Part shown: positions 18,673-28,700 of the stretch, one piece after another
Numbering within the stretch: position 1 is the stretch's first letter
Layout: every line of letters starts with the position of its first letter
NCBI RefSeq assembly: GCF_900111735.1
Contig: NZ_FOHW01000003.1
Coordinates: forward strand, 191,983-255,982
DNA length: 64,000 bases
Reading direction: 5' to 3'
Source of the DNA: Pseudomonas graminis
GTDB taxonomy: Bacteria; Pseudomonadota; Gammaproteobacteria; Pseudomonadales; Pseudomonadaceae
Position numbers and translations under genes: made by a program
Notes under the pieces: generated by a model
The model's database searches: none
What the model saw: only the letters and a program-made list of their open reading frames with translations
Told to the model about the DNA's origin: nothing

Positions 18673-19221
18673 TTACTGACTGATCGCCACCTTGCCGACC
18701 ATGCCCGCCTGGTAATGCCCGGGAATATTGCAAGCGAACTCAAGGCCAGTGGCGTCAGCGAACGTCCAGGTCAGTTCGGCGGTTTTACCCGGTTCCACCA
18801 GCACGCTGTTGGGATCGTCGTGCTTCATGCCCCCGGCGCCATGCTCCGTGGCTTGCTCCCCGCCGTGGGCCATCCCGTGATCCATGCCGGCCATATCGTG
18901 CTTCATGCCAGTCGGGGTGAGCATGCCGCTGGCCGTCATTTTCAGCATTTCCTGCTGGTGCGCCGCATGCATCGCCGCATCACCGAGGTTGAACTCATGC
19001 AGCAACCGGCCCTTGTTGGCCAGCACGAACCGCACGGTTTCGCCCTTTTTCACGTCCAGCGATTTTGGCTCGAAGTAGATATCACCCAGCGTCACTTCAA
19101 CCGTCCGCGTTGCCTGTGCGGCATCGGCCGGGTGACCGAACGCGAAATGCTCGCCGGGTGACCCTTGGGCCGAGAGGCTTGCACCCAGCAGCAGGGCACC
19201 AGCGAAATGACGGGGCGACAT
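18673..19221 (-). CDS. Exported cupredoxin-family copper-binding protein
   Basis: A 182-residue protein with a signal peptide (FAGALLLGASLSAQG) and a plastocyanin-like domain. Copper ligands expected for the fold are seen: His in LLHEFNLGD and the C-terminal loop FACNIPGHYQAGMVG (Cys, His, Met). Between strands there is a long insert rich in His and Met (MKHDMAGMDHGMAHGG, then GGMKHDD), a likely additional copper-collecting arm. It could store or chaperone periplasmic copper rather than transfer electrons. It starts ten bases after the lolE stop, so it may be the tail of the lol transcript. Confidence 0.87.
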   Translation of the reverse strand: MSPRHFAGALLLGASLSAQGSPGEHFAFGHPADAAQATRTVEVTLGDIYFEPKSLDVKKGETVRFVLANKGRLLHEFNLGDAAMHAAHQQEMLKMTASGMLTPTGMKHDMAGMDHGMAHGGEQATEHGAGGMKHDDPNSVLVEPGKTAELTWTFADATGLEFACNIPGHYQAGMVGKVAISQ

Positions 19222-19230
19222 CGGCCTCTC

Positions 19231-20475
19231 CTACTCGTAGCGCAAGGCGTGGGCCGGCTGGATCTGCGCGGCGCGGTAGGCCGGGTAGATCGTTGCCAGA
19301 AAGCTGAGGATGAACCCGGCACTGCAGATCAGCGCCACATCACTGCCCTCGAGTTTCGACGGGAGATTGCTGATGAAGTAAACATCCGAGGTGAAGATGT
19401 GCTGGCCCGTCACCCGCTCGACCCAGCCGACGATCTGGCTGACGTTGATCGCGGCGATCACACCCAGCACACCGCCGATGACAGTGCCGACGATGCCGAT
19501 GACGGTGCCCTGCACCATGAAAATGGACATGATCTGCCCAGGGGTGGCGCCAATGGTGCGCAGGATGGCGATGTCGGCGCCCTTGTCGTTCACCACCATG
19601 ATCAGCGTGGCGATGATGTTGAAGGCCGCCACAGCGACGATCATCAGCAACAGCAGACCGATCATGGTCTTTTCCATCTTCATGGCGCTGAACAGGCTGC
19701 CCTGGCTGTGGGTCCAGTCATCGGCCTTGTAATCCGCACCGAGCCCTGCGGCAATCGCCGTTGACACCTGCGGCGCGGCATACAGGTCCGTAAGCGCCAG
19801 ACGCACGCCTTGTACCTGATTAGGCTGCCAGCGCTGGATAACCGCGGCATCCGCGACGTTGACCAGCGCCATGGAACCGTCCAGTTCAGCGCCGACCTTG
19901 AACACGCCCACCACCGTCAAACGCTGCAAGCGCGGAGTAATGCCACCTGGGGCGCTGCTGATTTCCGGGACGATCAGCGTCAGTTTGTCGCCGACGTTCA
20001 GACGAAAGCGCCGGGCCGTGATCTCGCCGATCACCACACCAAACTCGCCCGCTTTCAAATCCTGCAACCGGCCCTGCACGATGTGCTGGGTGACGATGGA
20101 GACCTTGGATTCCAGTGCCGGGTCGACGCCGTTGATTTGAATCGGCTGCATCGAGCCCTTGTACGACAGCATGCCGTCCATTTCAGTGAACGGCACAGCG
20201 GCCGTCACTTGCGGATCCTTTAACGATGCTTTGGCAGCCGGCTGCCAGTCGTCCAGGGGCTTCACACCGGAGATCACCGCGTGGGGGACCATGCCGAGGA
20301 TCCGCGAACTCATTTCCTGCTGGAAACCGTTCATCACGGACAGCACCACGATCATCGCCAGCACACCCAGCGCCAGCCCGATCATCGAGGTCATGGAAAT
20401 GAACGAGATGAAGTGGTTGCGACGCTTGGCCCGCGTGTAGCGCGTACCGATAAAGATGGATAACGGTCTGAACAT
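19231..20475 (-). CDS. lolE: Lipoprotein-releasing ABC transporter permease LolE-type
   Basis: A 414-residue inner-membrane protein with one N-terminal membrane helix, a large periplasmic domain and three C-terminal helices (FtsX/MacB-type). Signatures are [20 protein letters not shown] at the start and NDKGADIAILRTIGATPGQI near residue 300. With LolD and LolC it extracts lipoproteins from the inner membrane and hands them to LolA. It is similar along its length to the other permease (21235-22485); naming LolC and LolE by order follows common Pseudomonas annotation. Confidence 0.92.
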   Translation of the reverse strand: MFRPLSIFIGTRYTRAKRRNHFISFISMTSMIGLALGVLAMIVVLSVMNGFQQEMSSRILGMVPHAVISGVKPLDDWQPAAKASLKDPQVTAAVPFTEMDGMLSYKGSMQPIQINGVDPALESKVSIVTQHIVQGRLQDLKAGEFGVVIGEITARRFRLNVGDKLTLIVPEISSAPGGITPRLQRLTVVGVFKVGAELDGSMALVNVADAAVIQRWQPNQVQGVRLALTDLYAAPQVSTAIAAGLGADYKADDWTHSQGSLFSAMKMEKTMIGLLLLMIVAVAAFNIIATLIMVVNDKGADIAILRTIGATPGQIMSIFMVQGTVIGIVGTVIGGVLGVIAAINVSQIVGWVERVTGQHIFTSDVYFISNLPSKLEGSDVALICSAGFILSFLATIYPAYRAAQIQPAHALRYE

Positions 20476-20543
20476 TCGTGGAGCACCGTAACTAAGCAGC
20501 TGAAAGTAAAAAGCCGATGCCCGGAAGACATCGGTTGTGCGGG

Positions 20544-21227
20544 TCAGGCTTCGACCAGACGGCCTTCTTCAAGACGCCACACGCGGTCCATCTGCCGGGC
20601 CAGCGTCATGTCGTGGGTCACCACCAGAAACGCGGTGCGCGACGACGTGCTGAGTTCCAGCATCAGGTCCTGAATGCCTTGTGCGGTATGCGAATCGAGG
20701 TTGCCGGTGGGCTCGTCGAGCATCACCAGCCCCGGCTGGTTGACCAACGCGCGGGCAATGGCCACCCGTTGACGTTCGCCGCCGGACAACTCCGACGGCT
20801 TGTGCGCCAGTCGATGCTTGAGCCCCACCCGCTCCAGCAGCGCGGTTGCACGCTGACGCGCTTCCGGAATCGGCGTCTTGCCGATCAGCAGCGGCATGCA
20901 GACGTTTTCCAGCGCGGTGAACTCGGCCAGCAAGTGGTGGAACTGATAGACGAAGCCCAGGGCACGATTGCGCAGCAGGCCGCGGGCTTTCTCGTTCAGC
21001 GCCGAAAGCTCTTCGCCCGCCAGCCAGACACTGCCTTCGGTGGGCGTGTCGAGGCCGCCGAGCAAGTTGAGCAAGGTACTTTTGCCCGACCCCGAACTGC
21101 CGACGATCGCCACGCGCTCGCCCGGGTGCAACTCCAGTTGCAGGCCCGACAGGACGACGACCGATTCCGGACCTTCCTCGTAGGATTTGCCCAGGTTGCG
21201 GCAGCTCAGTACAGCTTTATCACTCAT
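20544..21227 (-). CDS. lolD: Lipoprotein-releasing ABC transporter ATPase LolD
   Basis: A 227-residue ATPase with Walker [10 protein letters not shown], signature [15 protein letters not shown], Walker [13 protein letters not shown] and switch VVTHD. The ATG at 21225-21227 ([16 protein letters not shown]) matches the usual family start; an upstream ATG at 21240-21242 would overlap the lolC stop and add five residues. It drives lipoprotein extraction by LolC and LolE, between which it is encoded. Confidence 0.95.
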   Translation of the reverse strand: MSDKAVLSCRNLGKSYEEGPESVVVLSGLQLELHPGERVAIVGSSGSGKSTLLNLLGGLDTPTEGSVWLAGEELSALNEKARGLLRNRALGFVYQFHHLLAEFTALENVCMPLLIGKTPIPEARQRATALLERVGLKHRLAHKPSELSGGERQRVAIARALVNQPGLVMLDEPTGNLDSHTAQGIQDLMLELSTSSRTAFLVVTHDMTLARQMDRVWRLEEGRLVEA

Positions 21228-21234
21228 GCCCGAC

Positions 21235-22485
21235 TCACTCATAACGTAGCGCCTCCGCCGGCTGGGTGCGCGCAGCACGCCAGGCTGGATACAGGGTGGC
21301 GAGGAAACTCAGGACCAGCGCCGCGCCGCATACCAGCAGCACGTCCTGGGCCATCAATTGCGAAGGCAGATAGTCGATGAAGTAGACATCCGCATTGAGA
21401 AACTTGTGACCGATCAGGCCTTCCAGTGCGGAAATCGCCGAACTGACGTTGAGCGCCGCGAGAATCCCGACACCGGCGCCGATCAGTGTTCCGACCACAC
21501 CGATGACCGTGCCCTGGACCATGAAGATGGCCATGATCTGGCCCGGCGTCGCGCCCAGCGTGCGCAGAATCGCGATGTCACCGCGCTTGTCGTTGACCAC
21601 CATGACCAGCGTGGAAATGATGTTGAACGCCGCGACCGCCACAATCAGCAACAGCAGCAGGCCGATGATGGATTTCTCCATGCCGATCGCCTGATACAGG
21701 TTGCCGTGGGTGCGGGTCCAGTCGCGGGAGTAATACTGATGCTCGCCGAGATTCTGGGCGATGTCGTACGCCGTGCGCGGCGCTTTGAACAGATCGGTGA
21801 ACTTCAGGCGCAAGCCCTGCACCTGGTCAGGCTTCCAGCGGTGCAGCCGCGCCAGATCCTGCAGGTTGGTGACGCCCAGGTAGCCGTCCAACTCGCCGGC
21901 GCCGACGTGAAAGATGCCGACCACGGTGAAGCGCTTCATGCGAGGGAACATGCCGGCCGGGGTCACGGTGACTTCAGGGGACACGAAAGTGACTTTGTCG
22001 CCCATGCCGACACCGAGCTTGGTCGCGGCCTTGTCGCCGATCACCACGCCGAAACCACCCGCGACCAGATCGTCGAGGCTGCCCTGCTTCATGAAGCCGT
22101 CGATGATCGAGACCTTGCGCTCCTGCGCCGGGTCGATGGCGTTGAGCAGGATCTTCTGCACGTTGCCGTTGTTGGTCAGCAGGCCTTGCATCTGGGTGAA
22201 TGGCGCAACGGCTTCGACCTGTTTGTTCTGTTTGACGCGGGCGGCCAAGGCCTGCCAGTCATTGATCGGCTCGCCGGACTCGATGGTGGCGTGGGGCACC
22301 ATGCCCAGCACGCGGGTGCGCATCTCATGGTCGAAGCCATTCATGACCGAAAGCACGACGATCATCACGACCACGCCCAGGGCGAGCCCGATCATCGACG
22401 TCAGGGAAATGAAGGAGACAAAATGATTACGACGTTTTGCACGGGTGTAGCGCGTGCCGATGAATACAAAAAGAGGTCTGAACAT
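21235..22485 (-). CDS. lolC: Lipoprotein-releasing ABC transporter permease LolC-type
   Basis: A 416-residue permease with the same layout as its partner: [20 protein letters not shown], helix 1, a periplasmic domain from about residue 45 to 265, then [20 protein letters not shown] and helices 2-4. It is the first gene of the lolC-lolD-lolE run and is divergent from the PilZ gene. The stop lies just before the preferred lolD start. Confidence 0.93.
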   Translation of the reverse strand: MFRPLFVFIGTRYTRAKRRNHFVSFISLTSMIGLALGVVVMIVVLSVMNGFDHEMRTRVLGMVPHATIESGEPINDWQALAARVKQNKQVEAVAPFTQMQGLLTNNGNVQKILLNAIDPAQERKVSIIDGFMKQGSLDDLVAGGFGVVIGDKAATKLGVGMGDKVTFVSPEVTVTPAGMFPRMKRFTVVGIFHVGAGELDGYLGVTNLQDLARLHRWKPDQVQGLRLKFTDLFKAPRTAYDIAQNLGEHQYYSRDWTRTHGNLYQAIGMEKSIIGLLLLLIVAVAAFNIISTLVMVVNDKRGDIAILRTLGATPGQIMAIFMVQGTVIGVVGTLIGAGVGILAALNVSSAISALEGLIGHKFLNADVYFIDYLPSQLMAQDVLLVCGAALVLSFLATLYPAWRAARTQPAEALRYE

Positions 22486-22633
22486 TTAGGGGCTTGTTCG
22501 GAGGAATGGGAACGTCCTTGTGGCGGGCCTGGGCAAGCGGCTTTACACTCGAATCACAGCCGAATCATGCTCGCAAAGCTGAGCTATGATTTTGAGCAAT
22601 CACTCTGACAACCGCCGCTACCATGGGTTCGCC

Positions 22634-23227
22634 ATGCCGACACTAGATGAAGAAGAACGCCGCGAATACTACCGTATCGAGGACAGCGTCGCACTGGAAA
22701 TTAACCGCATCGCCGGCCCCGGCACGGGAGATGATCCTGGCCATCACGACACTTCAACGCTCTTCGATCTGCTGAGCGAATTGCACGTCGCCGAGTTCGA
22801 ATCCCAGCACCTACTGCGCCAGCTGGATGATCGCGACCGCACCACCAACAGCTTCCTGCGGGCCATGAGCAAGCGCATCGACCTGCTCGGCCAAGTGGTT
22901 GCGCACACTGCGTTGGGCAGGCTGGGCGCCCCGCAGCGCGTGATCATGTCCGAGGGCGGCCTGCAATTCGAGACCCCTCAACCCTTCCCGCCCGGCACCC
23001 TGTTGTCGGTGAAAATGGTGCTGATGCCCCAGGCTTCAGGGATGCTGCTGCGCGCCCGGGTCACGCAATGCCATGCATTGACGGTCGGTGACTTTGACGT
23101 GGGCATGGAGTGGATCGACCTTACCGACGCTCAACGCCAACTGCTTGCCCGACACATCCTGCAACGACAAGCCGCGCAGCGACGCCTGGCCCGCGAGCAG
23201 ACCGATCCCGATGTAAATCAGAACTGA
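22634..23227 (+). CDS. PilZ-domain protein
   Basis: A 197-residue protein (MPTLDEEERREYYRIEDSVA). YYRIED resembles a reduced RxxxR box, and the C-terminal half (SEGGLQFETPQPFPPGTLLS, then FDVGMEWIDLT) has the PilZ barrel pattern; residues about 45-90 are charged and helical. Since the usual DxSxxG is only approximate (IMSEGGLQF), c-di-GMP binding is uncertain. The ATG at 22634 is preferred to an open frame from 22586. It is divergent from lolC and followed by the glycerophosphodiesterase gene. Confidence 0.75.
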   Translation: MPTLDEEERREYYRIEDSVALEINRIAGPGTGDDPGHHDTSTLFDLLSELHVAEFESQHLLRQLDDRDRTTNSFLRAMSKRIDLLGQVVAHTALGRLGAPQRVIMSEGGLQFETPQPFPPGTLLSVKMVLMPQASGMLLRARVTQCHALTVGDFDVGMEWIDLTDAQRQLLARHILQRQAAQRRLAREQTDPDVNQN

Positions 23228-23266
23228 GCCCGACTTATCCAGCGCTATGCGTACCAAGGAGTGATT

Positions 23267-23989
23267 GTGACCATTATTTACGGCCACCGCGGCGCCAAGG
23301 GCGAAGCACCGGAAAACACCCTGACCAGCTTTCAGGAATGTTTCAAACACGGCGTCAAACGCTGCGAACTGGATCTGCATCTGTCCCGCGACGGCGAGCT
23401 GATGGTGATCCACGACCCGACGCTCAAACGCACCACCGACCGTCGCGGCAAGGTCGTCGAACACGATGCCGCCGACCTGGTGACTTACGACGCGCGCAAG
23501 GGCGGCCCTGGTTGGGTGCAGCCCTGCCCTATTCCTCGCCTGGAAGAGCTGTTTGAAAAATGCCCCTTCGATCACTGGCAGCTTGAAGTCAAAAGCGCGT
23601 CACGCACCCGCGCGGCGACGACCGTGCTGGCCATCCGCGAAATGGCGCAGCGCCACGGACTGCTGGATAAAGTGACGATCACGTCGAGCTCTCGGGAAGT
23701 GCTGCGTGCAGCCCTGGAGCTGACGCCGGACATTTCACGCGGTCTGGTGGCCGAATACGCCTGGCTTGACCCGCTGAAAGTGGCTCAAGGGTATGGCTGC
23801 GAGATACTCGCGCTGAACTGGACGCTGTGCACGCCAGAGCGCCTGAAGAAAGCCCAGAATCAGGGCCTGCATGTGTCGGTCTGGACGGTCAATGAGCCCG
23901 CGCTCATGCGCAGGCTCGCTGACTTCGGCGTTGACAGCCTGATTACAGACTTTCCCGGTTTGGCCAGCGCCACCCTTGGGAAGTACTGA
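23267..23989 (+). CDS. Glycerophosphodiester phosphodiesterase
   Basis: A 240-residue TIM-barrel enzyme of the GDPD family that splits glycerophosphodiesters to glycerol-3-phosphate and an alcohol. Catalytic His and metal ligands are in YGHRGAKGEAPENTLTSF, ELDLHLSRDG and MVIHDPTLKRTTD. There is no signal peptide, so it is of the cytoplasmic UgpQ type. The GTG at 23267 is preferred, since AAGGAG lies five bases ahead; the GTG at 23261 overlaps that site. It is convergent with sthA. Confidence 0.93.
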   Translation: MTIIYGHRGAKGEAPENTLTSFQECFKHGVKRCELDLHLSRDGELMVIHDPTLKRTTDRRGKVVEHDAADLVTYDARKGGPGWVQPCPIPRLEELFEKCPFDHWQLEVKSASRTRAATTVLAIREMAQRHGLLDKVTITSSSREVLRAALELTPDISRGLVAEYAWLDPLKVAQGYGCEILALNWTLCTPERLKKAQNQGLHVSVWTVNEPALMRRLADFGVDSLITDFPGLASATLGKY

Positions 23990-24031
23990 AATCGGTCTCC
24001 CCGGCCGGCTCAGGCCACCGGCCGGAGCCGC

Positions 24032-25426
24032 TCAAAAAAGCCGGTTGAGGCCGTCGTATGCGGCTACCCGATAGGCCTCGGCCATGGTCGGGTAGTTGAA
24101 CGTGGTGTTGACGAAGTACTTGAGGGTGTTCGCCTCGCCCGGCTGATTCATGATCGCCTGACCGATGTGCACGATCTCCGATGCCTGGTCGCCGAAGCAG
24201 TGCACGCCAAGGATTTGCAGGGTTTCCCGGTGGAACAGGATTTTCAGCATGCCGACCGGCTCGTTGGAAATCTGCGCACGGGCCATGCTCTTGAAGAACG
24301 CCTTGCCCACTTCGTACGGTACTTTTGCGATGGTCAGGTCATGCTCGTTCTGACCGATCGAGCTGATCTCGGGGATGGTGTAGATCCCGGTCGGCACGTC
24401 GTTGACGAAGCGCCATGCGCCGTTGTCGACCGCGCTGCCCGACGCCGAACGACCCTGGTCATAAGCCGCGCTCGCCAGACTCGGCCAGCCGATCACGTCG
24501 CCGGCGCCATAAATGTTCGGCTGGCTGGTGCGGTAGGCTTCATCGACATCGATCTGCCCGCGACCGTTGGCCTTGATGCCGACGTTCTCCAGACCCAGCT
24601 TGTCGGTGTTGCCGGTACGGCCGTTACACCACAGCAAGGCGTCCGCCTTGACCTTCTTGCCGGACTTGAGGTGCAGGATCACACCGTTGTCCAGCCCTTC
24701 AACACGCTCGTATTCCTCGTTGTGGCGAACCATCACGTTGTTGTTGCTGAAGTGATAGCTCAGGCCCCGCGAGATTTCCGAGTCAAGGAAGCTCAGCAAC
24801 TGGTCACGGTTGTCGATCAGTTCGATCTCGACCCCCAGGCCGCTGAAAATCGACGCGTATTCGCAGCCGATAACCCCGGCGCCATAAATGATCAGTTTGC
24901 GCGGGGTGTGACCGAGGCTGAGGATGGTGTCGCTGTCATAGATGCGCTTGTGGGAAAAGTCGATATCGGCCGGGCGATAAGGCCGCGAGCCGGTGGCGAT
25001 GATGATCTGGTTGGCGACCAGTTTCTCCACGATTCCGGTGTTGCACACCACATCAATGCTGCGCTCATCGGCAAAGCTGCCGGTGCCGAAGAATACGTCG
25101 ACACGATTGCGCGCGTAATACCCGGTGCGCGACGCCACTTGCTTGTTGATGACCCTCTCGGCGTTCTTCAAAACGTCCGGAAACGAAAACCAGCGCGGCT
25201 CGCCAATGGCGCGGAACATCGGGTTGGTGTTGAACTGGATGATCTGTTTGACCGAGTGACGCAGGGCCTTCGACGGGATCGTGCCCAAGTGGGTGCAGTT
25301 GCCGCCGACCTGCCGACGGCTGTCGACCATTGCCACCTTGCGCCCGGCCTTGGCGGCGTTCATCGCCGCGCCTTCACCCGCCGGGCCCGAACCCAACACC
25401 ACCACGTCATAGTTGTAGACAGCCAT
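24032..25426 (-). CDS. sthA: Soluble pyridine nucleotide transhydrogenase
   Basis: A 464-residue cytosolic flavoprotein that exchanges reducing equivalents between NADPH and NAD. FAD binding is at [17 protein letters not shown] (about residues 12-28), NAD(P) binding at [19 protein letters not shown]. The region that is a CxxxxC redox pair in related disulfide reductases reads [14 protein letters not shown], with Thr in place of the second Cys, as expected for transhydrogenases. It is a single-gene unit with its promoter on the right. Confidence 0.97.
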   Translation of the reverse strand: MAVYNYDVVVLGSGPAGEGAAMNAAKAGRKVAMVDSRRQVGGNCTHLGTIPSKALRHSVKQIIQFNTNPMFRAIGEPRWFSFPDVLKNAERVINKQVASRTGYYARNRVDVFFGTGSFADERSIDVVCNTGIVEKLVANQIIIATGSRPYRPADIDFSHKRIYDSDTILSLGHTPRKLIIYGAGVIGCEYASIFSGLGVEIELIDNRDQLLSFLDSEISRGLSYHFSNNNVMVRHNEEYERVEGLDNGVILHLKSGKKVKADALLWCNGRTGNTDKLGLENVGIKANGRGQIDVDEAYRTSQPNIYGAGDVIGWPSLASAAYDQGRSASGSAVDNGAWRFVNDVPTGIYTIPEISSIGQNEHDLTIAKVPYEVGKAFFKSMARAQISNEPVGMLKILFHRETLQILGVHCFGDQASEIVHIGQAIMNQPGEANTLKYFVNTTFNYPTMAEAYRVAAYDGLNRLF

Positions 25427-25714
25427 GCGTACTCCTCAGAACTGGCCGAGGCACCACTCTGGTGCCTCCGGCTGAATCATGCCGCCGCGGGCAGCATGAA
25501 GGATCGAAACTCGCGGCGCAGTCTAGTCTCATCGAAGGGAAACGACCATTAACCCTTGGTCGCGCCCCTCGGCAGATTTGACTGCAACGCCGCAGGTCGA
25601 GTGCTGGAAACCTGACTCGGCTGCGCAATTGCTGCGGATGATAAATCCCTTGGGTGACGAATCCAAAAAAATCGCACCGCCCGGGCATCTGCCTTGCGCA
25701 ACAGCTCCAGAAAT

Positions 25715-28700
25715 TTACTCAGCCAGATGCAGGAACAAGCGCTGCGCCAGCTCTTTGCCAATGGTGCTGCGATAAATGCTCACCACTTCTTTGTTGTCCC
25801 TGGCAGCCTTGAGCAGAGCCCGGTAACCCAACAGACGCTGCTCGGGAAGCTTCAGATGTGCCGCGGTGAACGCATCGGCGGCGGCGTCCTCGCTGGCGTA
25901 GTGAAAATGCGCCCACCACAACAGGCGGTCGTCCTTGTCGCGAATCGCATATTCCTGGACGAAATCGTTACGGCGGGCGCCCGACATGTTTTTCCGTCCG
26001 TCATAACGGGAGATGTTCACCTCTCGCTGCCGGTCCAGATAGCTAATGCGACTGGCCGTCGGCGGTTGACGCTTAATCATCTCGATGCGCAGTTGACGGC
26101 CTTGCTCACGGAGCCGGGCCTCCCCCGCCCGCAGTTCCGCGAGCAGTTCATCCGGCGCTTGAGCACTGCTCTCGCCGGCATGGGGTTCGTTCCCATAGAC
26201 CTGCAGCTTCTGCGCAATCTCTCGAAGCTTGTCGGCTTTTTGCCCAAGAATGTCTTCCATGTCCTCGGGCTCGTTGGCGCGCCGCGATTGGCGTATGGCA
26301 CTGGCGATGTCCGGTTCGACACGTTCCAGCAGAGCCTGTGAGCGCCGCACAAGCTCGGTCAGCGGCACAATACTGTCTCGACTGACAGCCTTGGGTCGCT
26401 GCGCCTCCAGTTCGACCCATTCGCCTTCGGCGTGCTGGTGATACGCGCCGATGACACGGTCACCGGTGGCGGCCTTGACTTCGACGACCTCTCCCAGTGC
26501 AGGCTCATCACCCTCGCGAAGACGACCGATCAACGTGCGCTGGCCTTGGGTCTTGATCACACGCTTGCGCGCCTGCTTCACCCTGGGGACATACTCGGGC
26601 AGTGTCTCTGCGGGCTCCTCGCTCTCGCGAATGAGATCCGAAAGCCGGTGCTCGGCGCGATCGGAAATGGCTGACAGATCATCGAAGAACCGCTGGAAAT
26701 GTTCGGTGATCATGGTCTCCGGCTCGCTTTCAAAAGCAGCAAGCGCAACCATCGACGCGCGGTCGTACTCGCGCAACGAACTTTCCAGCACGCAGATCTG
26801 CTCGGCGATCGGATAATCGTGCGGCTTCTCCAGTTCGGCCTGGGAGGTCAGCGCCCCGTGCAGGTCGTCGTCGTTGAGCAGGCGCTTGAAGGTGACCGCC
26901 TTATGGCCATCGATGATGGTTTCGGGCTTGAAGCACAACTCGAGGGACGACCACATACGGCTGGCCCGCCAGTCAATCACGGCAAACATGCGGTTGTTGT
27001 AGAACTCCAGCGCTTCAGTGCGCCAATAGCCTTCGCCGACTTTCGGAACGGCCCGCAGCCTGTGCCACAGGCCTTCCCTGACCAGTGACCATTTCACGCC
27101 GATCTCCTGCAGCACCAGCGACTTCTCGAACAGCGCCAGATAAAGCCCGACATTGTCGGCGGTGACCAGGTTCGCCAAAGCACGCATTTGCGCCAGGTCT
27201 GCCTTGGCCAGGGTCAGCATGTCACTCAACAGCACCCCCTCAAGCAGACAAATGCGCCGCGCAATGCCTTGCAGGTCTTTTGCGTAGACCTTGTCGCTGG
27301 TCCGGTCGGCCGGCCTGAGTTGCTGGTCGAGTTCGTTCTTGCGATCAATGATATCGATCACTTCGCGGATGTCGGTCTCCAGTGCTGAAATAACATCCTG
27401 ATGCTGGTCGATCGGCAGACTGTCGAACCGGTTGTCGTTACTCACGATCCTGGTGTAAAGGTCATGCTGGCGCTTGAGCAGCTCGGCTTTTTGCGCATTG
27501 ACACGCGTAAGACGGGCGGCGTTTTCCAGGGCCAGTTGCCGAGCGCTGCGTTTCGGGCCGCCCCCCTTGAGGCGCAGGGCGAGGTCCAGGCGCCAGCGCT
27601 CGCCGTCCCGAACAAGCCGAGGCCCTGGGCGGTCAACGTGCTGCGGGTCGATGATCAGCACTTCGTCGCCGACGCTTACCCGATAAACCGCGTTTTCCAC
27701 CTGCGCGTACCAGACGCCGTCCGCCTCATAGAGGCCCCGGGTGCCGGGAGCGCTTGAAGGCTCACGCAGCGCGGGCTTCGGCACGATTTCGAAGGTCTGC
27801 AGCGCGGTCCTTTGCCTCATGCTCAGGTTCAGATCGGGCCGCGACCAGGAAAATTCGAGCTGCGCAGGGAGTCTTTCCGGCGCAGCGGAGACCCTGCGTG
27901 CGATCTCGGGAGCCGACGTCGGCGACACTGCGAGGAGTTCAGCCAGATTCGGCCGGTCGAACTGCGGCACGTGACGAGGGCGTGGCGGCACACGACGGCC
28001 GATCACGTTGTGCAACAGCAGCATCGCTACGGTCAGCAGCATGTTGGCCGTGGACACTGCCCCATCGCTGGCGCGGGCGGCGCTGCCGGCGGACACCTGC
28101 GCTTGCGCCTCAGCCATCAGTTGCACCAGCCACAGCGCGGTACCGGCCGTCCCGGAAACGAAGGGCATGACCATGTCCAGCGCCAGCCAGCCGCCACGCT
28201 TGAGCAACGTCCAACGGCTCTCGGCATTGGAGGTCGACTGCCTGTCCGCCAGCTCGATCAACGCTGACGCATTGCCTTGGTAAAGCGCCACCAGCGGATC
28301 ACCGGTCACCTCGTCCGCGGTGAGTTGCGCAGGCGCTGGTGTTTCCAGGGGCGCGAACTCCGAGCCTTGTCCGAAACGCAGAATATGCGGCTGATCGAAT
28401 CCGCCGTTGGCATAGACCCGACGGGCGCGGTCGGTCATCCAGGTCAGCACTTCGTCACTCAGTTCGCCCGGTTCGACGAGGGCGGCGCGCAAGGCCGCCA
28501 TTGAGCTGAATTCGGTCAGCGATTGCCGTGAAAGCGGTCGATAAAGCACCACCGGCCCCTTGGCCGGGTCCTGGTCACCGATGACGAACATGTTCGTCAC
28601 GACATCGGCCGACGCCCCGCTTTCGGCGCGAAATCCCAGCGGGCGCAACGTGGTGTCACGCAGTGCCGGTGGCCGTTGCTGCCGGGGCAGCATGAGCGCG

